The notes below the pieces were generated by a model, which saw nothing but the letters and a program-made list of their open reading frames with translations, was not told the DNA's origin and did no database searches. Shown here piece by piece: positions 1 to 10,817 of a DNA stretch of 64,000 nt. The position numbers were made by a program, and so were the translations under genes. The stretch is taken from the NCBI GenBank assembly GCA_023525975.1, contig JAKNSE010000037.1:372001-436000 (forward strand), read 5' to 3'. Source of the DNA: Smallanthus sonchifolius (taxonomy: Eukaryota > Streptophyta > Magnoliopsida > Asterales > Asteraceae). Each line of letters starts with the position of its first letter. Positions within the stretch are counted from its first letter, which is position 1.

Positions 1-205
1 ATTTGATTGATTTTATAATAACTATTTATAATTAAATAATAAGTATTCGTAATTATATTTATTAATATAAAGATTATTATTTAATAGGAGAGAGAAATAG
101 AAAATCAAATATTTAATAGGAGAGAGAGACGGGAAAATAAAGATGAGAAGTAATCAGAGAGTGACACGTGTCCTGAAAAAATTTTCATTTATTAGAGTAG
201 TAAGA
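1..205 (-). mobile_element. Helitron, 5' end only (partial)
   Basis: Read on the minus strand, the element begins with TC at 205, preceded by A, as expected for a Helitron inserted between A and T. The first 200 bp match the 5' part of the Helitron at 4324-4744, including the shared GTGACACGTGTCC word (161-173) and the repeated TTTAATAGGAGAGAGA phrase. The homology between 206-500 and 11377-11671 stops exactly at this terminus, which supports the boundary. The 3' hairpin end lies outside the window. No coding capacity is visible. Confidence 0.65.
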
Positions 206-500
206 TTATATTTTTAATAACATATTCTAATATGAATAAGTATTTTATAATAATATATCACATATGAGAATATTCAGTATTAATGCGAATAAATGGATAT
301 AATATCAATTTTAGGTAGTCAGATGAGTATCATATAATACTATACCCGTGCTTGAACCAACGAAAAAATTTATAACAAAACCGGCTTTTTAACATTGGGC
401 GTCAAGAACCAAGTATCTTTACCAAGGCAACCAACATCAAAATAGAGTCGGCCCAATGCAAGCTACGATTTGACTGACCTGTTAGTTAGCAGGGTATTAA
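206..500. repeat. duplicated segment, copy 1 (partner 11377-11671)
   Basis: This stretch is almost identical to 11377-11671, with a handful of substitutions and one 1-bp indel. On the minus strand it holds a possible terminal exon at 462-370: about 30 codons ending in TAA, starting just after a plausible acceptor (branch-like CTAAC, then TAG). No difference was seen between the copies inside that stretch, although the flanks differ. It may be the end of a neighbouring gene that was duplicated. I do not recognise the peptide. At its other end copy 1 runs into the 3' flank of the TM9 gene. Confidence 0.7.
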
Positions 501-810
501 CAGGTTGCATGAGTTTTTCAGTAACAGGTTTCATAGTTACAAAAATAAAAGAATGAAAAAAACTCAGAATAGAGCCAGTATTTCACAGAAATCCATACAA
601 CAAAACAAGAAATAAACCCCACATACAAACTACCTATCCATCACCTTCTCCTTTCATACCTAACTAAGTTCTTGCTATGAAACTATAACAGCAGAAATAA
701 AAACAAAACTATAAAAAAAAAACTCGACTTAATTATTATTTATTCGTATACCTAACCGAACATGACACGTGCAAGACGAATAAAACCGTGTGTCAACGAG
801 CCATCTCCTC
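501..810 (-). other. 3' flank / probable 3' UTR of the TM9SF gene
   Basis: AT-rich, non-coding. AATAAA-like polyadenylation words occur on the minus strand (for example opposite TTTATT near 738-743), close behind the stop codon of the TM9 gene at 811. No other structure was seen. Confidence 0.4.
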
Positions 811-2784
811 TCAATCAAGCTTCACCGACGAGAACAAGTAATGCACGAACCAGAAAGAAGAAAGTAACCCAACAGTGCCTGTGGCGAGCATGATGGCGAG
901 AACCATCAAGAGCGAGTAACCCAAGTATAGTGTAGCCGAGACAGGTCCACTTAAACTCTTGAGGTCGAAAATAAGATAGTTTATCGAGTACAAGAAAATG
1001 TACAATGCAACCGAACCCGAAGCAAAGAAAGACTTCCACCACCACTTCCAGTCTTCGACGCAAAGATGCATGTAGGTCAAGACTAGTGACACCTCAGCAC
1101 AAACGACGACTAAAAGGATCAAAACAACGAATAAGAACCCAAAAACGTAGTAGACCCGACCCATCCAAATGCTGGACATGATGAAGAAAAGCTCGATGAA
1201 AAGGGTGCCAAACGGAAGAGTTCCCGCGCCTAAAACTAAAAGCCAAGATGGGTACTTTTGAGGCGGGATTTCACGGGGGATTTGATTGGTTCTAACCGGG
1301 TATTCGATATGACCCGCTTTTGCACCAAAGTAACCACCAACGAATGTTAAAGGAACCGAAATGCAAAACCATAGTAGGATGAGGATAACAATTAGTGAAA
1401 ACGGGATAGCCCCGGTGCTGTGTGACCCCCATAAGAGGAAATTTAAAGTAAAGAGGATTAAAAACGCGATACCAGGGAAAAAGCACGCAACTTTCCAAGA
1501 AACCGAGACCCATCCTCTGTGATCCCCACAGAAGATCGTTCGCCACATACGTACAGCAACATAACCAGCTAAGATTCCAAGAATCATGTAAAAGATTAGC
1601 ATACCGGTCACCAGGGTCCCACGGGAAGCCGGTGACATGAACCCGAGGGCCGCAAACATAATGGTCACAACCGCCATTCCAAGAATCTGAACCCCATCTC
1701 CCACCATTACACATAAAAGAGACGGGTTACTGGGAGCCCGAAAAACATCAGCCACAACAAGCTTCCAACCCAATAACTCCTCATTCATCTGGGCTTGGGC
1801 CTCCTTGTCTAACTCCTCATAATGGGTCAAATCCCGTCTAACCGTTCTCAAAAAGATCACAAGCACAATCCCCGCCAAGAAAGTGATGACCATAAGCGAA
1901 TTGAGAATCGAGAACCAGTGCACTTTCGCACCCTCCATTTTCAAGTATGCATCCCATCTCGACGGCCACTTGATGTCACTCTCAACAAATGCAACCTCAT
2001 AAGTGAAAGCTACGGGCTCATTTTCCTTTATCGCCATGTTAACATTGTTTTCTTCACACGTGATTTTAGACGCGTACTTCCCATAAGTTTTCAAACCCTT
2101 TAACGACTCGGGCTTATGTTTAACACTACAAGGAGTTACTTCAAACCCTACAACCATATATCCGGGATCACCAGATCCCGGTTTTGCAGCTGAAGGGATC
2201 ACTTCAGCTGCATCACCCGTTCCCATTACACTAGCCACATTCGTTTCCTCATACTTATGAACCAAAACAGTGAACTTCAAATGATTAAAAATGTAATAGG
2301 CGTCTTTAACTTTGATCCCTATCGGATACCCCGTCCACCTCAAATAATAAGTATCCCTCTTCGTGTACCGAATGGCAGGCAAGTTATCAAGCATAACATT
2401 AACCTGATAAATCTCATCGATCCTATTCGTTAACAACCTATACTCATCACTCGACAACGGTTTCGTTTGACAAAGAAAGATTTCACTTTCATTTGTGAAC
2501 ATTTTGAACTTATAAGGCGAGTTTTCGATCCGATCACCCATTAGAATCTCACCAAGATTCTCAGCACTGTCTTTTACACCTTCTGGGGGTTTACAGAAGG
2601 GTAAACTGTAGTAACTGTAAGGGATTTCGGTATCGATTGAAGTCAAAGAGTTGACTTTTACATTCAATGGATCACCTACTGTATATTTGTGTGGGTAACT
2701 ACCGGGAAGATAAAACCCATGACCCAATTGAGATATCAAACAGATCAATAAAACCCAGATCTTGAATTTGTCAAAAGTTTCCAT
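811..2784 (-). CDS. Transmembrane 9 superfamily protein (EMP70/TM9SF/TMN)
   Basis: Intact intronless coding region of 657 codons. I chose the ATG at 2784 over the longer open frame (to 2892) because it is followed by a clean signal peptide (hydrophobic core WVLLICLISQL, then GFYLPGSYPHKY), exactly where this family begins. Order of parts: signal peptide (about 1-23), large lumenal domain (to about residue 300), then nine membrane segments with short loops. The C-terminus VKLD carries the K-x-D/E signal known to hold plant TM9 proteins in the Golgi through COPI binding. The family acts in endosome/Golgi membrane traffic and membrane protein sorting. Length and architecture match the family, with no frameshift. 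Upstream a leader intron is likely (about 2865-2965 on the minus strand: donor AAG/GTCAG, acceptor ACAAAG), and a telo-box-like AAACCCTAA lies in the first leader exon. The leader intron is inferred only. Confidence 0.95.
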   Translation of the reverse strand: METFDKFKIWVLLICLISQLGHGFYLPGSYPHKYTVGDPLNVKVNSLTSIDTEIPYSYYSLPFCKPPEGVKDSAENLGEILMGDRIENSPYKFKMFTNESEIFLCQTKPLSSDEYRLLTNRIDEIYQVNVMLDNLPAIRYTKRDTYYLRWTGYPIGIKVKDAYYIFNHLKFTVLVHKYEETNVASVMGTGDAAEVIPSAAKPGSGDPGYMVVGFEVTPCSVKHKPESLKGLKTYGKYASKITCEENNVNMAIKENEPVAFTYEVAFVESDIKWPSRWDAYLKMEGAKVHWFSILNSLMVITFLAGIVLVIFLRTVRRDLTHYEELDKEAQAQMNEELLGWKLVVADVFRAPSNPSLLCVMVGDGVQILGMAVVTIMFAALGFMSPASRGTLVTGMLIFYMILGILAGYVAVRMWRTIFCGDHRGWVSVSWKVACFFPGIAFLILFTLNFLLWGSHSTGAIPFSLIVILILLWFCISVPLTFVGGYFGAKAGHIEYPVRTNQIPREIPPQKYPSWLLVLGAGTLPFGTLFIELFFIMSSIWMGRVYYVFGFLFVVLILLVVVCAEVSLVLTYMHLCVEDWKWWWKSFFASGSVALYIFLYSINYLIFDLKSLSGPVSATLYLGYSLLMVLAIMLATGTVGLLSSFWFVHYLFSSVKLD

Positions 2785-3198
2785 ATTGGGTGATCTCCGT
2801 GTCAGATCTGAAAAAGTCAAAACCCTAATTGGATTACAATTGAATTGGGAAAAATCGTAAATTACTTTGTGTAGAAATGCAATTGGTAACAAGTATATAA
2901 TTAAGATGAATTAAAAGGTAATTAATTGGTGATTATGAATGTAAAAGCAAAGAGATTGGACTGACCTTATGAAGTGAATTAGGGTTTGAAGAATTGGGGA
3001 AGAACAGGATCCTTCTGATTTTGGATGAAATGTTTAGAGAGATGAAAGTGATCTCCCATTATAGGGATTATCGGTGACTTTGCTTCTGATGTTCACAATA
3101 ACCATTTTATTAATTCTTTTTTTTAGTCCATCTTGTTGTGATCGAATAGATTTTAATATTGTTATTTTTATTTATGTTTAATATATTATTATTATTTT
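2785..3198 (-). promoter_or_regulatory. 5' leader and proximal promoter of the TM9SF gene
   Basis: Contains the inferred leader intron, a telo-box (AAACCCTAA on the minus strand near 2979-2987) and AT-rich upstream DNA. No convincing TATA box could be fixed. The duplicated segment A begins at about 3199, so the unique promoter is short or lies within the repeat. Confidence 0.4.
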
Positions 3199-3321
3199 AT
3201 TTTAATTGTAAGTTAGCCTAAATTAATGACCAATCATGTGTAAGCATCCTCTTACAGTTTTTAAATATCTTTTATTATCTTTTTTTTTTCATATCTAAGA
3301 TTGTTTTTATTATAATGATAA

Positions 3322-3899
3322 CTAGTTCTTTCAACCCCGCGTTTCGCGGCGGGTGTCGGGCCTATCGTTAATAAATCTTAAATGAAAATGTAGGCGTAGC
3401 CGTAAAAATAATGCTAATAAAAGAGAAACATAAAACTAAATAACAAAAAAGGAAAAAAAACCAAATAAAAATATTACCGGTTCGGGTCATCGAAAACCAT
3501 AAAAACGAATATAAATACGGGTTCCGATAATACTAATACCGATAATGATGTTGTTCGCTCATAAGGTTAGGCTCGTCACCGTACTACAACGGTAACGACA
3601 CTCGCTATAGGCAACGATATAAAAAAACTCGATTTTGAATACAACTCCGTTTTTAAAAAATTTATATCAGAACGTTGAAAAAAAACTAAAAACAGCCGCA
3701 CCTTCCGTATTCTGAAAAAAGTTAACGAACAAAAGCTACTAAATGAAAACGAAATTAATAGAAAACAAAACGGGTTAAAAGCGTATATTATATATAATAT
3801 AATGGTTGAAAATAAAAATATTAAAAAAATGACGTGACAAAATATAAACGGATGTAGCAGTGTTCACTTGAGTTACCTTTTAATCTTAGCTTCTAATGA
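3322..3899 (-). mobile_element. non-autonomous Helitron (578 bp)
   Basis: On the minus strand it starts TC (3899) after A and ends with a GC-rich hairpin (about 3335-3353; arms CCGCG/CGCGG), nine bases, then CTAG (3325-3322) followed by T. This matches the Helitron rule of 5'-TC, 3' hairpin and CTRR, inserted between A and T. Segment B (24259-24270) shows the target without the insertion. No ORF of note. Confidence 0.75.
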
Positions 3900-4323
3900 T
3901 ATATATCAAACTTATAAACTAATCCTTTTTACATAAGTTGTATTTTAATAATGTATCACAATAAATGTGACTGTACTGTAAATGTGAATCATTTTTTTTT
4001 TTTTGCATTACATCGATGCATCAAACATATGTATGAAACTACAGTACAAATGTATATGTCTATTCTTGAATTCTTCTTGCTTTGGATTTTCTCTTCTTCT
4101 AATGTTTTATTTTATTTTATTTTTTTAACAGTGTCTAATGTTTTGATGCAGACAAGTGAAACTTGGTTTTCATGTCCGGATTTTTAAGCACATAAAAGTA
4201 TCTTTTGACAAAAATTCCAAACCTTATGCATCAAATGATAAACCTATGCATAAATTTCAAACAAGTGCAACAAACATTTTCAAAAGACACTTTTTTAAAG
4301 AACAAGATTTGCGTATTACAAAA

Positions 4324-4744
4324 CTAGGTTAAAATCCCGTGTATTACACGGGTTGAATAAATAAAATGTTATATCCTTAGTAATAAAAAAATTATATTTT
4401 TAAAAACCCGTGTAGGTATATTACATCGGTTGAACTATTTATAATTAAATAATAAGTATCCGTAATTAGATTTATATTAAAAATCTAAAAATAAATTCTT
4501 TTAATATCACTATTCGATGTGAGAGAGAGACGGGAAAAAATAATACAAATGAACCAGAAAGTGACACGTGTCCATAGAATTTTATTTATTAATATAAAGA
4601 TCATTACTTGATATTATTATTTAATAGGAGAGAGAAACTATAAAATTAATATTTAATAGGAGAGAGATATGGAAAAATAAAGGTGAGGAGTAATCAGAGA
4701 GTGACACGTGTCCCCCATGATTTTCTTTTATTATATAGTATAGA
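4324..4744 (-). mobile_element. non-autonomous Helitron (421 bp) with a doubled 5' end
   Basis: Minus-strand 5'-TC at 4744 after A. The 3' hairpin CCCGTGTATTACACGGG is at 4336-4352, followed by CTAG (4327-4324) and T. The empty site is in segment B (near 35582-35592). A second 5'-like terminus with the same GACACGTGTC word occurs inside, at about 4604, so the 5' terminal region is present twice. Confidence 0.8.
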
Positions 4745-4804
4745 TTTTGAATTTTTGTCTTGGTTTATTTAATATCAACTGAAGAATATTAAAGATATTT
4801 GAGG

Positions 4805-5454
4805 CAGGGGCGTTCTATTAAGGAGGGAGGGGTAGTACCCGCCACCCTTCAACTTCTTCAGTGAAGTGGATTTTTTTTCTTTACATTACCCCCTCAATAT
4901 TTTTTTAAAGGCCAAAACTAATTATTGATTAAAACTTTAAAACCCAAGTTTATAAAACTAAAAAGCCCAAGTTAATTAAAAGATTTAGAACCCAAAAGAC
5001 CAAATTAGATTAAACATAAAGTCCAACCTCAAAATAAACCCATCTAACAATTAACAAAATAGAAAAAAAAAATCGGGACTTTCAATTCACTCCACATGCC
5101 ACAGCGCACGAACAACCCTACCCACTCACCCAGCGCTCCCGCCTCCCAGCCACCCACCCAGCTCCTATCGGTCGGTCGCCGCTGCTCCCGTGCTCCAATC
5201 GGTCTCAACTATCTAATCTCTTACTTCTTAGGAAAATGTATTATTCTAATTTCTAAATTTCAAATTTCTAGGGTTTATGTGCAATTGATTATGAATTTAT
5301 GGTTTAGTTTATAATTTTAGTTGTTAATTTGTTATTGTGTTTAGATTATAGATTTGATTAGGTACATGTTTTACTGTGTTTATTATCGGTTTTTTTTAAT
5401 ATACGGTAAAAAAATTTGTTCTACCCTTGAAATTATGTTTTAGATCTGCCACTG
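4805..5454. mobile_element. non-autonomous hAT element (650 bp)
   Basis: Ends CAGGGGCG... and ...CTGCCACTG form a short imperfect terminal inverted repeat. The element is flanked by a perfect 8-bp target duplication ATTTGAGG (4797-4804 and 5455-5462). Segment B at 35638-35645 has a single ATTTGAGG and no insert. The 72-codon open frame inside shows no transposase similarity. Confidence 0.85.
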
Positions 5455-6557
5455 ATTTGAGGTTAAGGAAAGTATTTTTTATTTAATATAAAATGAAAAT
5501 AGAAAAAATAAACAAAAAGATATCTTATTTTTCTTCACTAATTCATTATAACAACTATTTTTTGTTTAAAAGAATATTAAATTCTAGAATCATTACACAT
5601 ATGATTCACCGTAAATTCACATGTGAACTTGCATTGTGAACTAATTCAACTTTATGAATCTATGAATCCTATATTTTGCATCAAAGTATATTACATCTGT
5701 ACTTCAAATCTTTTTATCCAACTACGTTACAACTATATATAAGTTTATTCTCAAACTCTTCTACTTGTTTGCTTTGTATTTTCTCTTCTAAAGGTGAAGG
5801 GAGTCGTGGCACGGGTTGCTCACGGGCTCCTAGGGTTTCACGGGCTACACCGTTGCAAGTGGCTAGGGCTCGGCGAGGGCTTTCTCACACCGGTAGAAAT
5901 ACCTGTTAAAACCCTTGCAAACTCTAGTAAATGACATGGCAAAATCTAGTATTTTATAATTTAAAAATAATAATAAAAAATTAATGGGTTCAAATGCTTT
6001 CACACCCTCTCTTTACGGTTGGAGAAGATAAAATTGACATGGCACAATTTAATTGGATGAAATAAGAAGGCTCCATAAATTTTAAGAGTGAAACTGGTTT
6101 TCATGCGTGGATACCAAAGCATACGACATATCTTTACAAAAATTCCAGACCTTGTGCATCAAAATGTGGACTTCTGCATCAAATGATAAACCTATGTATT
6201 AAATTTCAAACTTGTACAACAAACACATTTTTTCAAAAGCTATTAATATTGATAACGAAATTTATTGTTAATAATACATAATCAATAAATGATTTTTAAT
6301 GTCAATAAGTGAAATGAGATTACCCAAATTCGTATGTTTTTTTTAACAACAAATAAATTTATTATAACTGATTTCAGTTAGAAAAAGCTAACTGAACATC
6401 AAAACCAAGGCATTACAAGAATAACAATGGATTCTGCATTCACTCGGTCCATCCTATCTTACATTTGCTGTTTCGACTACCTATCCAATTAAAAGAAAAG
6501 AAATAGGTAGAATCATAAAGGAGTTCCGACTTCAAATCATTCGCTTTAAAAACCGCT

Positions 6558-6875
6558 TTATTTATGTGATTCAAAATTACCTAACAAGATGTAAATACAA
6601 CCGCTTCGATCAATTGTTTTTTTTTTCTTTTGCGTGAACGTGGAATCAAACCAAGGTAAAAAATCATTCGTTCTCATAACATACGGAGCCGCCACTCCCA
6701 ACCAACGCATGATCGATCTCCAAGTTGAAGAAGCAACCCCATATTCATCAAAAATATGATCTTTCTCTTCACTTTCTGTCATATAAAAAGGGCACATGGT
6801 GAACGAGATATCAATACTTATGTGGCTAATCTTAGCCTTCGTAGGAAAGGCTGTCAAGAAGAAGTGTCCAAACAA
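6558..6875 (-). pseudogene. LINE reverse-transcriptase zinc-binding (zf-RVT) fragment, copy A
   Basis: A 105-codon remnant resembling the zinc-binding region found after the reverse transcriptase of plant non-LTR elements. Recognisable words are PTKAKISH, a Cys/His cluster in MCPFYMTESEEKDHIF, and a WRSIMRWLGV tail. The second cysteine of the CPFC pair is tyrosine here but intact in the other copy (56952-57267). No reverse transcriptase or endonuclease lies next to it, so it is a dead fragment carried by the duplicated segment. Confidence 0.65.
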
Positions 6876-8054
6876 AAGCGTGTTTTTTTACGGCTGAAAC
6901 CGTTTCTGTAATCGCGACCCTAAAGTCTAAACCCTTTGACCTTCATCCAATCGTCCCTTCATTCTCTCGTTAATTGTTGCTTGTAAATAGTAATTGCTGA
7001 CCAAAAAGGAAATGGTTTTTTTGGACTTAATTTTATTAATTATTAGGTTACGTGCTTAGTTTTTAAAATGAATAATGGATTAAATTATTTATTAAGTATT
7101 TGATTTAAATTGTTTATTGGGTTTAGTTGATTATTTAGGTGCTGCCTGCCCCGTCCGCAGGCGATAGATACTCCGCTGATGGTTATGTAACAAACTTACC
7201 ATAAATATGTTATTCATGAAATTTAACACATCTCTTTCTACACTATAGTAACTCATACCATAAAGCTATTTAAAAAGGGTTTTACACCATGTGAACATTA
7301 TGTGCTTGAAAAAATGAAAATTTTATTTATATATGAAGATGTTACATATACTTTGAGCCGTGGTAAGACATATGAGTCGAGTTGTGTCGGTTTTATGTCA
7401 AAATAGGTTTAGATTAAAATGGGTTCTAAGAAAAATGGCTTAGGGTCAAAACATACCCTTTTCTTTAATATTAATTGGTTCATGCCAAAATGGTGATGGT
7501 GTAAGGGGTGTCAGCGACGGTGGGGAGCTAGGTAGCGACAATGACGGTGGTGGGGGTGGTGTGGCGGTTGAGGCAACAACGATGGTGGTGATGCTGCCGA
7601 CGATGATGAGTAGGTGGTGACGACAGACAATGGTCATCTGAACTCGTTTTAAATTAATATGTTTTATAATAATGGTTTGTTTTGACTCATTATGTAACAG
7701 ACTCATGTTGACTTGTTTTATGATCGCTTCAATAGTTCACTGAAAATTTATTTGTGTATTTCGTCGGTTACTAATCTAGTATCGGTATAGTAGGCCTCCT
7801 TAGCCACTCAACCTGGCCATCGCCAACCAAGAGGGGGATGAACCTACTTCTAAAGACTACTCGCCAATTTGAGTGAAACCAAATAAACCCATATATCATT
7901 TTGTTGAAGCACTTTTGGGTGACAAACACTCTGGATATTGTCTTAGCTTTTGTACTTGTCTTGTATGTATTAGTCTTTGTATCTTAGTGTCTGTATGTAT
8001 TAGTTATCGAGTTGTATTTACTATTGTATGTACTCGTTGTCTAAATTCTCTAAG

Positions 8055-8200
8055 TGTTTTGCGCACTTAGCATGTGCGCAGGAGTTATCTCCTGCGTACT
8101 TAGCAAGTACGCAAGAACTCTCTGCGTACTTGCTAAGTACACATGAGCATTTTGCCCTGCGCACTTGCTAAGTGCGCAGAGCCCAGGTCTAGTATAAATA
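8055..8200 (+). promoter_or_regulatory. palindrome array plus TATA box in LTR block A
   Basis: At least three palindromes of the form TGCGTACTTGCTAAGTACACA / TGCGCACTTGCTAAGTGCGCA stand in a row, the last ending about 10 bases before TATAAATA (8193-8200). Probable U3 enhancer and core promoter of the LTR. Confidence 0.55.
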
Positions 8201-8305
8201 GGCAAGGTTAACAGAACTTATGTACGCAGTCATATGCACTCAGTTGTATTATCTCTGTAACCTTCAAGTTTATAATAGACGGAGTTTGAAAGTGAAAAAA
8301 AATTC

Positions 8306-8758
8306 TGTAGAAGCATGTTTTGGTAACTATAGATAAAATTCTATGTATCGGTGTACGTGGCTAGTACGCAGGAGGGTGTTCCTGAGTACTTAGCCTGCAC
8401 ACCAGTTTGGTCCTGCGTACTTAGTAAGTACGCATGACCAAACCCTGCGTAGTTAGACAAGTACGCAGGTAGTGTTCCTACCCCTATAAATTGAAGACTT
8501 GTCTTCATTTGTAGGTGGAACTCTGGAACTAGGTTGAGAGGTGTCCGGGTCGGGACGAGCTCTCCCGACCCCTGGACCGTGAGCTTAGATGAGAGATGTG
8601 TGCTCCTTCGGTATGTAGTCTGTAATACGGGATGATTTCTATGTTATGAATTACGTATCGTTTCATTATCTTTTGTCCTTGTTCTTGTTTCTCTGCTTTG
8701 TTCTTCACGTTCCCACACAAATCACATAACAGATCCGTGTATTTTCGCTGCGCGACGA
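8306..8758 (+). repeat. LTR block B of the Copia-like composite
   Basis: Near copy of 9781-10266. TATA box TATAAATT at 8485-8492, preceded at 8363-8470 by GCGTACTTAGTAAGTACGC-type palindromes. It lacks one 34-bp array unit that the partner has. The 3' edge is approximate because the sequences after CGACGA differ. Confidence 0.7.
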
Positions 8759-9780
8759 GGCTATCAGAGCCTCGGTGTTCGTTGATTTGTGTTCCAGTTT
8801 CGTGTGTTAGGGTTTTTGGAGCAGATCTGAGTTCATATGAGTTCTTACTTTAGTAAGAGCTCATATTTTTCGTGTAATAACATCAACTATGATTTCTCGT
8901 GTAAACTATATTTTTCGTGCTCATTGGTCAAGTCTGTGTTCAAGATTTGATGTGATTCAATTATGATGGGATTTCTCATTTGGGATCTGGGCGGAATGCC
9001 AGATAGACAACCTAGTTATGGAACTTCACCGTGGTGAATGTATACAGATTAGGAGGTGTGAACCAGGAATGAAGATCTAATTGAAGAATGTTGGACTTTG
9101 GATATAAGGTGATCACTGCTGAGCATGATTTTGTGTTTGATTCTATCAAGTGTTTTCAGGATGAAGCTGGATATCCGTTGGATTATTAGTTGAAGATGGA
9201 ACCTTTTATCATTGACCGATGGGATAGGAAACATACCCTTGTTTCTGGTCTAGTCAGATGGAGCTTAAACTGAAAGGGGATATTGGAAATGAACATCTTC
9301 GAGAATTTGGTTGACTCGTGAAGATACAGGATAGAGTTGGACACATCTGGTTGAAGACTTAAGTTTATCTTACTGGAATTCCTATGGGAGCTGATTAGTT
9401 TGATGCAGGTTATTGGAAATTCAAACTCGCTATCTTATGCCAGCTGATTTGGAGGAATTCTAAGTCAGGGTGGAGCAAGCTACTGCTGAGAGGATGAACT
9501 ACAATGAAGTGTGTTGGGTTAGTTGGTTCCTATTGAAGCACTTGGTTTGGTCTACAATGAAAGCTACAGTTAAGAGGGAGTCGGGTTTGTCATCACTCGG
9601 CAACTGAAGACTGAAGTTTGATGATTTGAAGATCTCAAGTGGAATGCCAGAAGATTAAGTTTCGACAGAAGACACTTGATGTCATTAGTTTAGAGGGAGT
9701 TTGTTAGGACATTCTTTGTAAACTGATGTATATCAGTGTTAGTGATAGATAGAATTTGATGCTATAGTTAAGAGGGAGTC

Positions 9781-10266
9781 TGTAGAAACATGTTTTGGTA
9801 ACTATAGATAAAATTCTATGTATCGGTGTACGTGGCTAGTACGCAGGAGGGTGTTCCTGAGTACTTAGCCTGCACACCAGTTTGGTCCTGCGTACTTAGT
9901 AAGTACGCAAGGCTTTTGCCTTACGTACTTGTCAAGTACGCATGACCAAACCCTGCGTACTTAGACAAGTACGCAGGTAGTGTTCCTACCCCTATAAATT
10001 GAAGACTTGTCTTCATTTGTAGGTGGAACTATGGAACTAGGTTGAGAGGTGTTCGGGTCGGGACGAGCTCTCCCGACCCCTGGACCGTGAGCTTAGATGA
10101 GATATGTGTGCTCATTCGGTATGTAGTCTGTAATACGGGATGACTTCTATGTTATGTATTACGTATCGTTTCATTATCTTTTGTCCTTGTTCTTGTTTCT
10201 CTGCTTTGTTCTTCACGTTCCCACACAAATCACAGAACAGATCCGTGTATTTCCGCTGCGCGACGA
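9781..10266 (+). repeat. LTR block C of the Copia-like composite
   Basis: Begins TGTAGAAAC directly after a polypurine tract. Palindrome array at 9835-9977, then TATAAATT at 9993-10000. The element may extend to CCTACA at 10282, which abuts the target duplication. Confidence 0.7.
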
Positions 10267-10533
10267 CGCTCTGGGACCTACACATTTCTTTTATCCAAAT
10301 TCTTTAAAGAATGGATATGATTCTATGACGCATGGTTTCACTCCTCCACGTTCCAACCATGGTGGGTCACGCATGGTTTCACGCCTTCACTGTGGATGGC
10401 CTCAGTGAAAATAGAACTTCTAACTAAAATAATTCTATGTTTGAATCATTAATTGTCACTTTACAATAATCATAATGACTACATTAGAAAGCATACTAAA
10501 TGGGTCCTATCATTGGTACACCAATCAGGTTCT

Positions 10534-10817
10534 TTTGACACCCTATATACGACTCGTATAGCCCAATACGAGTTGTATAGCCCAAAAAGTCAAATCGACA
10601 GCTACCAGACATGTCACATCAGGCTGACACCTACCAGGCTCGTATAGCCCAATATGACTCGTATAACCCCAATACTAATCGTATTATGACTCGTATAGCC
10701 CCAATACTAGTCGTATTACGACTCGTATATCCCCAATATGAGTCGAATTATGCCACGTATACTACTCGTATAGCCCTATACTAGTCGTATAGAGTCGTAT
10801 AGGATTTGGGTGTCAAA
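10534..10817. mobile_element. MITE-like element built from TCGTATAG repeats
   Basis: The ends TTTGACACCC and GGGTGTCAAA are inverted repeats. Almost the whole interior consists of short words such as ACTCGTATAGCCC and ATACGAGT in both orientations, so the strand could fold extensively. Flanks 10474-10498 and 10859-10883 are near-copies of each other (ATGACTACATT.GAAAGCA). The superfamily is not determined. Confidence 0.5.

Larger units (their letters stand above)
7902..10282 (+). mobile_element. Copia-like non-autonomous LTR composite (2381 bp)
   Basis: Starts TGTTGAAGC and ends CCTACA, flanked by the 5-bp duplication CATTT (7897-7901 and 10283-10287). Segment B shows the single CATTT target near 58294. 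Inside are three LTR-like blocks: a divergent one (7902 to about 8305) and a close pair (8306-8758 and 9781-10266). The 1-kb interior (8759-9780) has no gag or pol. A TATCAGAGCC primer-site-like word follows the second block at about 8762, and a polypurine tract (AAGAGGGAGTC, 9770-9780) precedes the third. Each LTR block has a palindrome array just upstream of a TATA box. Confidence 0.75.
3199..10329. repeat. segment A of a large low-copy repeat (partner: segment B, 24111-58337)
   Basis: After removing insertions, 3199-3321, 3900-4323, 4745-4804, 5455-7901 and 10283-10329 align collinearly with 24111-24281, 24500-24654, 35331-36175 and 56673-58337. Where one copy carries a transposon the other shows the uninterrupted target, so each copy acts as the empty site for insertions in the other. 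The body is non-coding except for a LINE-type fragment (6558-6875). Stretches 5455-6557 and 6876-7901 hold AT-rich sequence, a GTG-rich simple repeat (about 7490-7625) and no gene. Confidence 0.8.

Noticed and set aside
815..1714. Minus-strand frames of 82 and 140 codons
   Set aside because: Shadows of the TM9SF coding region in another frame.
3322..4744. One single 1.4-kb Helitron from 4744 to 3322
   Set aside because: Segment B shows two separate empty sites with homologous DNA (3900-4323) between them, so there are two Helitrons.
7446..7706. 86-codon minus-strand frame with proline and serine runs (and its copy at 57815-58024)
   Set aside because: Derived from the GTG-rich simple repeat; no conservation of frame between the copies.
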